A DNA stretch of 64,000 bases from Isoetes taiwanensis. Its lineage: Eukaryota; Streptophyta; Lycopodiopsida; Isoetales; Isoetaceae. The stretch is from positions 1,853,700 to 1,917,699 of the forward strand of contig JAJEKV010000074.1 in assembly GCA_021234155.1 (NCBI GenBank), in the 5' to 3' direction. Within the stretch, counting starts at the first letter, position 1, and each line of letters begins with the position of its first letter. A program made the position numbers and the translations under genes. The notes beneath the pieces were generated by a model. That model had not been told where the DNA came from. It was given only the letters and a program-made list of their open reading frames with translations, and searched no databases. Positions 56,701-64,000 of the stretch are shown piece after piece.

Positions 56701-57439
56701 TACGGAATTTAATTTAAAAGTAACGCTTCAATGTATACACTTAGATCCTCTCTTGTTGCCATTCAACAACTTGCTTTTCAATTTGGTAGCCGTCAAAGGT
56801 TTGGATGCAGCATATGGCCGTTATCTAATCTAGCATCCTAATTTGGAACACAACAAAAAAAACTGAGGACTAAAAAGGGTCTTTTGCTAGTATAAGCATC
56901 ATAAGTACATGCATTTTTAGGAGGTAAAGGCAAGTGAGGATTGACATCCATAAACAATAGGCCACGAAATTTATTTGTGTCGTTCTATAAAAGTTTGATT
57001 CTACTTCTTGAAAGCATATTTTGAAGTTATTGCGAATGTTGAAGAAGCAAATTTGAATACCCCCCCCAAAAAAAAAAAAAAAACCTCGGAAAAAAAAATA
57101 AAAATAAAAAAATAAAACAGAGAAGAAGAAGAAATCATAATAACAAATATTTCCCTTCGTTGGGCAGTTATTATTGTGCTACATATTCGATGTTTTATTA
57201 AACGATGTTTGCATGCCAAAAAAAAGGGGAAAGGGCTCACAATGCAATGCCATCTATGAGATTGACCATAAAATTGGTTCACTGTGGAAAACATATTAAA
57301 CATGATATGGTACATGTGGCTACGGTACTCCCAAATGCAATAAATAGAGGTGATAAAAGTCCATGGGTCTTGCAACCCTTTCTATGGCCAAATGAGTTTG
57401 TAGAGCCATGTTACAATAGCTTGAAGACTAAGGGGTTAC
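53707..57439. other. no recognisable gene
   Basis: Apart from the palindrome at 53826 and a 19-bp tandem duplication (GTCAGAGTTCCATAGATGGC, about 54205-54240), only short frames without known domains were found. A C7/A15 homopolymer lies at 57061-57084. Confidence 0.45.
53826..53847. repeat. GC-rich 22-bp palindrome, copy 2
   Basis: CGCGGCGGCC-AA-GGCCGCCGCG, the exact reverse complement of copy 1 at 47679-47700. Flanks also correspond in inverse orientation (GAAACTTAT before, AACGTTTCTC after). Confidence 0.92.
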
Positions 57440-58456
57440 TTCCAATATCTATCAAGTGGGCACTAGTGATCACGGAGGATAGCTTTAAAATCATTTGGAG
57501 AAATGCTTGGTTGAAATACCTGCCCCACATATCAATGCCTTTCTGTGGCAAGTGATCCATAGGGTACCAAGGGTCAATCATCTAGTCTCTAAATGGGACA
57601 ATAACGTCAGCCCACTCTACCCATGTGTGAAGATGAAGAGGAATCCATTGAACATTGCCTGATGGAATGTGAGATGTTGCAAGTAGTATGTGCATGGAGT
57701 CTATTAGAGAGCTTTGAGTACCCTTTAGGGACCAAGAAAATGTATGTTAGAATTCCCACCCTAGAGTGGTAAGAGGCCATGGGACCCATACAATGGCCTA
57801 GTATAACCATTACTACTAGGATTAAAAAACCCCTACCTCAAAGGTTTCAACGGAAAAACCTTTGCGGTGATGATCATACTAGACAAGCAAGAAGAAAATA
57901 TAAGTAGGCCATGATGACTACTCAGGGCTCAATTGAAGACACTCATCTAGAACCTCAAGTATGTATAATGCCAAGTCATGCACATATGAGGCTCTGAGAA
58001 GTTATGGGAGCGTGGAATGGAATGCTAAAGTCAAATAATGATTTTTGACCATCTCAAAAGCAGGACATTGTAGTAGAGTATGGCTTTCATCTTTAATAAC
58101 ATGTAACTGGCAACATGCACATAATTTCTCTTCTCATGGCAATTGCGGCCGCTCCCATCTACATGTCTCAATCCGTAGCTTGTGGGACCCTGTGCGAATT
58201 GATGCAATAGCTAGAAGCATTTTTCTGGAAAATGAAGCAAGCAAATAAGCTTGTGGTCCTGGTGCCAAAGTGGGATTTATATGTGCATGATAATGACTAG
58301 TTTTAACTTTGGCTAAGATAGAGGCATCCCCACATCTTCTGAGAAAAATGACCATCAAGATATTGTTGCAAAAGGCCTTTTATATAGCTATGGCCTGGAT
58401 AATCTGGTCAATTTTGAAAAGGAGGAATGGCCTAATTTTTTATAAGGATTAGAAGG
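57440..58456 (+). mobile_element. decayed LINE zf-RVT fragment
   Basis: SFKIIWRNAWLKYLPHISMP, then FLWQVIHRVPRVNHLVSKWD, and in a shifted frame PMCEDEEESIEHCLMECEM form a zf-RVT domain (57470-57680). Far downstream AFYIAMAWIIWSILKRRNGL and IFYKD-stop (58370-58452) give the hydrophobic carboxy end. The middle is heavily degraded. The CACTA element begins seven bases after the LINE stop codon. Confidence 0.75.
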
Positions 58457-58459
58457 AAT

Positions 58460-58477
58460 CACTACAAGGGATAGTCG
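58460..58477 (+). repeat. CACTA terminal repeat
   Basis: CACTACAAGGGATAGTCG, matching the CACTACAA-type ends of plant CACTA transposons. Transposase binds such ends and the adjacent subterminal repeats. Confidence 0.85.
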
Positions 58478-58479
58478 TC

Positions 58480-58910
58480 CTTCAACGACGTCGAGACGTC
58501 GACGAACGACGGGTCGTCGTCGAAAAACGACGACATCGTCGTTCAACGACGACAACGTCGTTTCGACGTCGTTCAACGGCAATGTATCGTCGGCTGACGT
58601 GTCGGATTTACTGCGTGGCATGGTCTTTGGTGCCAAAGCTGGGCCTGCTTGTCAATACACGCCGGTGGACGTCGTTCAACGATGTCTCACATAGCTGACG
58701 TCGCGCTGCGTCCTGCGTGGAAATGGGCCGTTGCCAACCTGGCAGCCTGCGTGTCAAGACGCGCCACCGGTGGGCGTCGTTCAACGACGTCTCACGAAGC
58801 CGGCGTTTCATGTTGGCATCCATGGCATGGTGTCTTTGGTGCCGGGCTCGGCTGCTGCGTGCGGACACCGCGTCGGCCCTCGGCGTCGTTAAACGGCGTT
58901 ACACAGAGGA
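58480..58910. repeat. CACTA subterminal repeats, first block
   Basis: Dense copies of TCGTTCAACGACG, ACGACGTC and GTCGTTCAACG in both orientations, the expected TNPA-type binding array. Strong CG content contrasts with the AT-rich flank to the left. Confidence 0.85.
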
Positions 58911-58940
58911 AATTTTTCTTTTTTTTTTTTGCCAAATAAA

Positions 58941-58967
58941 AACCCTAACCCTAACCCTAACCCTAAA
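58941..58967 (+). repeat. interstitial telomere-like tract
   Basis: Four and a half copies of AACCCTA (that is AACCCT with an A spacing shared as CCCTAA), here six-base units CCCTAA rather than the seven-base plant telomere CCCTAAA until the last unit. Confidence 0.9.
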
Positions 58968-59479
58968 TCCACGTTATAAGTGGATCCATCAGTAGCTGCT
59001 GTTATTCTTATCTTTTGAGTGTTCTTCCCTATCTTGCTATAATGGTCCCGGGTTGAAGACCACCTTCGCGACGATATGTTCCTTCTAGCGGTAATCCTCC
59101 TCCTCCAAGGGAAGACAACTCCAAAGAACCCCCCCTTCTCCGCCGAGAACCCTCCCTTCACCACCGTGGCAAAGATGAGTGAAAAAGGAGCTTCGATTGC
59201 ACTAACATCCGGCGTTCCATGCGGGAACGACGGTAGAATGGCTCACCGAGCCAAACAAAGAGAAAACGACATTAATGGTGCAGATAATGATGCAAATGGT
59301 TGCATCAAACTGTCACATCCTCAGGATGGACGTGACAGTTTGAATGGAAACAATAAGTTTTTTTATCTATTTGTGTTGTCGTTGTATAAGCTTATTTTAT
59401 GAATGGGAACAATCAGTTTTTTTATTTATTTGTGTTATTTGTATTGTATGTTGTTTTCTGTTATGTTAAACAATCACGG

Positions 59480-59870
59480 TTGGTCGTTTAACGGCGTTAT
59501 GATCATTTGACGCCGTTAAACGGCGTTATGATCATCGACGTGGCATATGAGGGGCATCGAGCGGCCCAAAGCCGGCGTGGCATGCCTAGGTGTCGGGACA
59601 CCGGTCGGCTTCATTTGGCGTCGTTAAACGGCGTTATGATCATCGACGTGGCATATGAGGGGCATCGACGCCCGGCCCGACGGCGTGGCATGCCTAGGTG
59701 TCAGGACAGTCAGCTTCATTTGACGTCGTTAAACGACGTTATGATCATCTGACGTGGCATATGAGGGGGCATCAGATGGCCCAAGCTGACGTGGCATGCC
59801 TAGGTGTCAGGACAGTCAGCTTGGTGTCGTTAAACGACGTCACACAGACGTCGATAAACGACGTTAAATA
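59480..59870 (+). repeat. 105-bp minisatellite within the CACTA element
   Basis: Three consecutive units starting at about 59521, 59629 and 59734 contain GTTAAACGGCGTTATGATCA, GACGTGGCATATGAGGGGC and GGCATGCCTAGGTGTC. They carry the same ACGGCGTT/ACGACGTT core as the first subterminal block, so they extend the subterminal array. Reading frames over them are repeat artefacts. Confidence 0.9.
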
Positions 59871-60082
59871 TGGCGGGAACCCGGCCGCTCGGGTTATTTA
59901 CCATTTCTTTGTTATTTTGACTCGTTTGTTTCGGATTTTTTTGCGCCCGTGGGTCTTCATAAGGTAAGATCTATGCTAATTTGTTAATCTTTGTGGTTTT
60001 AGAGTTAAACACCTCCAAATGCTAATAGATTAGAAGATTGAATCTTGAAAGTATGTTAAAAACTTGAGGGATGCATGATCAA

Positions 60083-60256
60083 GGTACTGGTCGGCTCCAT
60101 CCCGAATGGAGAAGACTAGATGTATCGGGTTTATGCACCTCAGAACAGAAGTTTCAATCTTCATAGATTACAAAAGATTTGAAAGGTTGCGTGAATATAA
60201 GGTACTGGTCGACTCCATTTCAAATGGAGAGGACTAGATGTATCGGGTTCAGGCAC
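60083..60256 (+). repeat. 57-bp direct repeat
   Basis: GGTACTGGTCGGCTCCAT through AGACTAGATGTATCGGGTT occurs at 60083-60138 and again at 60201-60256 with a few substitutions. Confidence 0.85.
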
Positions 60257-60415
60257 CCTTCAATCAAATGCTTTCTAAATATCATAAACGTTGTATGAAT
60301 CTGAATCTTAAGAATAAACATCGATAAAATCATGAAAAAAAAAACATGGATATTTATATTTATTATATTATTACATGGTTTTTATTAATATTTTATTGTT
60401 TACTAGAAAAACAAC

Positions 60416-60924
60416 ATGGACGAACGTCGAAGGAATTTGAAGCGTAAAGTGAGACGTAAAGCTTTGAGAAAGTTACATGGCGACCTGCGCAAGAATGTTA
60501 CCCCAACAATTGCCACAAATAGTCCAATTAGACCCAAAGTGGACCGAAGTCTTCCTAGAGGCTTTGGTGGTGTGCATGAAATGAATGAATGCCCGATGTA
60601 TGTACCATAAACATGTTTGAATGATTAGTTAACTTTATATCTTGATGTTACTTTTTTTTTTTTTTGCGCTTGTAGCGGTTATATTGCAATTGTTCGATGT
60701 GCAAAGGACAAATAAAACGGATGAGAAAGACTGCCCTCGACCATGTTGACAAATATGGTGAATGCCCGGACAAATCCAAAGGTTTCGGACACACATGTGG
60801 GGTATTCCAACGAGGTATAATACACGAATCTCATGAACTCGAATCAACTACTCTCATGTACTTGAATCGGCGTCCCAACTTAGTTTGCTTGTATTTTGTT
60901 AGGAAGAAATTGAGAATGAAGTGA
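60416..60924 (+). pseudogene. CACTA transposase-associated protein (Cys-rich)
   Basis: The first frame (60416-60610) encodes a very basic start (RRNLKRKVRRKALRKLHGDL). A second stretch from about 60676 reads RLYCNCSMCKGQIKRMRKTA, LDHVDKYGECP and SKGFGHTCG, where CNCSMC followed by a DH(V)xKYG segment resembles the zinc-binding transposase-associated domain usually found ahead of TNP2. A GTATGT at 60598 and TTGTAG ending at 60674 could bound a 77-bp intron, but the junction does not keep the frame, so the relationship is unclear. Confidence 0.5.
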
Positions 60925-60977
60925 GCTCGGCGGTATATAGATTTTGGGGTTATGTTGTCATTGGAAGTAGATGATGT

Positions 60978-61740
60978 TGATACTATGAATGCGTTCATAG
61001 AAAACCCTACAAAAAGAAAAGCCATCAACTTCCTCAAATAGTATCCCATTACATTGATAGAACTCGTCGTGCAATGGCCGTTGCCAAGATTGGAGGGAAT
61101 GACAATGTTCGTCAAAATTGGAATGTACTAGATCATGTAGAAGAAAATAATCTTCCACCTTCACTAGTCCATTTGGTCCAGCCCTTTACAGATAAAGATC
61201 GTAAGAAATTCAATGCATGGCCTAGAGGCAAGCCAATTATTTATGGGGAGCAATTTACATATTGGGGTAGGCAGTACATGATTAAAAATAGTCGGGTCCC
61301 CGGTGCTGGCCTGGGATTATATATTATGACGAATACAAAAGTCAAAGATGGTACGACTGTTCCTTTAATGCCATATGTAGGTCCTGAATATAACTCAGAC
61401 ACTTGGCATAAATTGAGTAAGCATCGATTAAGCATGCTCATCTATGGCCTAAATTCAAATGCACGAACAATATCCAAGCCAGTTGACTCACATAAGCTTC
61501 ACATATATTGATGGTCGTCCCGGTTGCATGGAAACCTTCTTTGCTTTTATTAATAGCTCTATCGAGAATCTTGAAGCTACCAATTGTGAATTTGTCGAGG
61601 CAAACAAAGACCAAGAAGATTTTTTTAGGCGTAAAATTGACGGGAGATATATCATGGTTTATGCTATAAAACATTTGTGTATTGGTGATGAATTGTTCAT
61701 TGAATATGAATACGGTAGACCAATACCGGAGGTCCTTTGA
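60978..61740 (+). pseudogene. SET-domain protein carried by the CACTA element
   Basis: The frame open from about 60978 includes KPYKKKSHQLPQIVSHYIDR and RTRRAMAVAKIGGN, then KNSRVPGAGLGLYIMT (about 61290-61335), the first SET motif with its AdoMet-binding G-x-G, and MPYVGPEY, the xYxG segment. A one-base shift at about 61500 moves to the second frame (61459-61740) with YIDGRPGCMETFFAFINSSI, ATNCEFVEA and CIGDELFIEYEYG, the pseudoknot and carboxy motifs. SET proteins transfer methyl groups to lysine, mostly on histones. The usual NHS core is INSS here, so catalytic competence is doubtful. Location between subterminal repeats and TNP2, on the same strand, indicates cargo or an element-encoded gene. 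Confidence 0.75.
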
Positions 61741-61792
61741 TGATGTACTCAAATTACTCATATAATTTTAAATGAGGAATGCACCCTTTTTT

Positions 61793-61860
61793 TCTTCTTC
61801 TTCTTGAATTCTTCTTCTTCTTCTTCTTCTTTTTCGAATTCTTCGAATTCTTCTTCTCTT
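61793..61860 (+). repeat. (TTC)n microsatellite
   Basis: About 20 TTC units interrupted by GAATTC, just after the SET reading frame. Confidence 0.95.
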
Positions 61861-62159
61861 GGAATGAGATTGCACATATTGAAGATAAATGTGTATTATA
61901 TCTTCAATATATGCTTTGATTATGACATAAAATTTTATATTTCGTTCGTTATTAAATGCTTAAAATTTAACAAACACGGGCTCTCAATGCATGTATCAAT
62001 CACATTATATATTTCGTTTAATCGGCGTGACGCGGGGTAGGCAAGTGGATATGAGACCACATCCAAAGCGTCTTGAATTGGCGACATCAAACGTCATTGC
62101 GGATAGCGTAATTAGAATACATTGAGCGGTATGGTACAAACATGGGCACAACGATAATG

Positions 62160-64000
62160 AAGAGTACAATGATGAAGATGAACAGAATACGATGATGAAG
62201 ATGGCGACAATGCCCCTATGGGCGACTTCATGGAAGTTGAGGAACCCATAGCCGACATGTTAGATGCATTTGGCCCAATCTTCGACAACGACCTAGATGA
62301 CGATATAAATACTCCTAACGATGGTCATGAAGATCACATTTTATTGGAGGAGGCGATAAAGCATTATATCCAGGGTGCAAGCATATCTAGATTGGCGACA
62401 TCTTTATTGATATTAAACCTTCAAGCCAAATTCAAATGGAGCAATGCCAAGATACGGCTTTGTTAGAGTAAGTACAATTGCAATCACTTGACTTATTGAA
62501 TTTGTAGTTGAATGTATCGTAAAGGTCTGTTTTATACGGGTTATTGCAAGAGAAAATACTCCCACAAAGGGAACACTATGCCCAAAAAGTCGACCTTGAA
62601 ATAAAAAATATATTGGCGACTCTTTGGTTTAGGCTACCATAAGATTCACGCTTTGTCCAAATGATTGCATGGTATATTATCCGAATGACATCTACAAGAA
62701 CACGTAAACATGCCCTAAATGTGGTGCCTCTAGGTACAACGCAGATGCCAAGGGAAAGACCGTCCGATGAAGGTGGTTCGCTACTTTCCATTGATCCCTG
62801 CGATAAGGCTATTGTTTCGATGTGAATCTAGCAGCTCATGGGTTGGTGTGCCGCTAATGCGTCGGTGACAATGTACTCGTGGTTAGTATTTGCAAGCAAT
62901 GGAAGCATATTGATGAAACATGGCGGAATTTGGAAGAGAGCCACGAAATCTCGGGGATTAGGGTTGGCAGCGGATGGTGTTAATTCTTATGGGCGTCAAT
63001 CGGCGGCGTGGTCAACTTGGCCACTAGTGTTGATCAACTATAATTTACCACCGTGGTTACTCATGAAGACTAGCCATTTAATGGTAGTACTATTAGTTCA
63101 GGGACCGAAGAAGCCGGAAAGTCTAGATCCATTATCGAAAATAGTTATTGATGAGCTTTTGACATTGTGGAGTGAAGGTATTGAAGTTTACGATGTCTCA
63201 AGAGAACCGTCTTGAACGAAGATTTACCTTGAGAGCAATCTTAATGTGGACAACGGCGATTGGCCTGATTTGTATGAACTCTCACGGACTCCAAGTCTCC
63301 GGATATGCGGCATGTCACTTGTGTGGGTTTGAACAGTTGAACTCTGGTAGGTCCAGCGGCATTGCAAAAAAATGTCCATGCAAACTTCAAGAGATATCTG
63401 TCAATGGAAAATCGACTTCGATACGTAGGTCCAAGAGAAAAACATTGCACTGAAGAGCCTCCCAAAAGGTTGACAATGAGAGATTGGGGTAACATGTGGG
63501 ATGCCGCTGAAGGAAATAAGGTTAAGGGAATGAAGTGGAAAGCATCCTTCTTCCTTCTACCCTATTGGACAGAATTGAAGATCCATCATCTTCTTGATCC
63601 CATGCACATCTTTAAAACGTTTTAGCGTCTATTTGGAGGCATGTCACCGAGCGTAAGGACCACAGATGCAGCACGAGAAGATCTACAAGAAGCTGGATCA
63701 AAATCTAAAGCATGGTTAAATGTCGAAGAAGGAATAAGGCCACAAGTGGATTGGATCGTGCCTAGAAAATGTATGAAACCCGTTCGAGAAGCGATCAAGG
63801 CAATAAAGACTCCGACAGGATATATGCATTCGTTGCGTAATTGTTTCTCTAACGAAGGGGAGTTAACTGGGTTGAAATCTCATGATTGGCATAAGATGTT
63901 GCGATTTGTTATGCCTATTGTTTCGAGGGTCGTCTCGCCAGGCGGTCCACAACGTGCAATATGTCTCCTATCGAGTTTTTCAGGTTAGATGGATTTAGAA
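62160..64000 (+). pseudogene. CACTA transposase TNP2 (Transposase_21), decayed and partial
   Basis: Pieces in order: EEAIKHYIQGASISRLATSL and LNLQAKFKWSNA (62218-62466), the amino segment; a degraded Cys region near 62640-62760; GLGLAADGVNSYGRQSAAWS and LINYNLPPWLLMKT, GPKKPESLDPLSKIVIDELL (62838-63215), containing the conserved acidic residue of the D-G-x-N-x-x-G motif; FTLRAILMWTTAIGL and GYAACHLCGFEQ (63205-63330); LKIHHLLDPMHIFK (63570-63615); and TPTGYMHSLRNCFSNEGELT, GLKSHDWHKMLRFVMP (63800-63920). At least five frame breaks mean no active transposase is encoded. The carboxy end lies beyond the window. Confidence 0.92.

Larger units (their letters stand above)
58460..64000 (+). mobile_element. 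CACTA (En/Spm) transposon, left end to window end
   Basis: CACTACAAGGGATAGTCG at 58460 is a canonical CACTA terminus. It is followed by hundreds of bases of subterminal repeats built on AACGACGTC/AACGGCGTT, then a transposase-associated reading frame, a SET-domain frame and TNP2 (Transposase_21) running off the window. The other end is not visible, so the 3-bp target duplication cannot be checked. Confidence 0.9.

Noticed and set aside
58941-58967. Telomere-like CCCTAA tract as evidence of a chromosome end
   Set aside because: Only about four units, inside a transposon, with six-base rather than seven-base plant units; it is interstitial.
58649-59402. Several 90-108-codon frames near the CACTA end
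   Set aside because: They lie in subterminal repeats or show no family resemblance; frames 59507-59967 are generated by the 105-bp minisatellite.

Overview
The window is plant nuclear DNA, most likely from a large, transposon-rich seed-plant genome. A gymnosperm is my best guess, but this is inferred only from style (decayed single genes spread among old nested elements) and not proven. The evidence for a plant is a two-domain UDP-rhamnose synthase (RHM) gene, a DUF789 gene, plant-type L1 LINEs ending in a zf-RVT domain, Ty1/copia and chromodomain Ty3/gypsy elements, and a CACTA transposon. No CRISPR array, rRNA or convincing tRNA gene was seen. I found no clearly intact cellular gene: the best, the RHM copy at 49.3-51.7 kb, has an intact first exon but two frameshifts in its second.

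Layout. 0.4-1.3 kb: truncated DUF789 gene. 1.6-6 kb: LINE and gypsy debris, including a LINE with a 15-bp target duplication. 6.4-7 kb: a 550-bp fold-back element. 8.4-9 kb: a relic resembling a DNA methylase. 10-12.3 kb: a decayed DUF4283-type retroelement gag. 13 kb: a solo LTR. 14.5-18.8 kb: two RHM pseudogenes head to head plus a repeated 3' flank. 19-20.2 kb: an intron-containing UMP-CMP kinase pseudogene. 21.2-31.3 kb: a ten-kb block bounded by 0.9-kb direct repeats (probable LTRs), followed directly by a RING-H2 exon. 32.6-51.9 kb: an inverted second copy of the RHM segment, expanded by three insertions. 52-58.4 kb: mostly featureless. 58.46 kb to the end: the left part of a CACTA element carrying a SET-domain reading frame.

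The central structure is a segmental inverted duplication. The left arm (about 15.2-18.8 kb, 3.6 kb long) and the right arm (about 51.9 back to 32.6 kb, 19.2 kb long) match once three insertions totalling about 15.3 kb are removed from the right arm. Because the left arm keeps the uninterrupted sequence, it acts as an internal empty-site control. It shows that a 1.3-kb unknown segment, a 5.3-kb chimera (gypsy pol, LTR, gag, then a LINE tail with poly-A) and an 8.6-kb copia element (itself split by a 3.7-kb insert) each arrived as a unit with its own target-site duplication.

The two observations I consider most unusual are the chimeric gypsy/LINE insertion at 34.2-39.6 kb, whose internal order pol-LTR-gag is permuted, and the SET-domain protein gene lying between the element end and the TNP2 transposase of the CACTA element.
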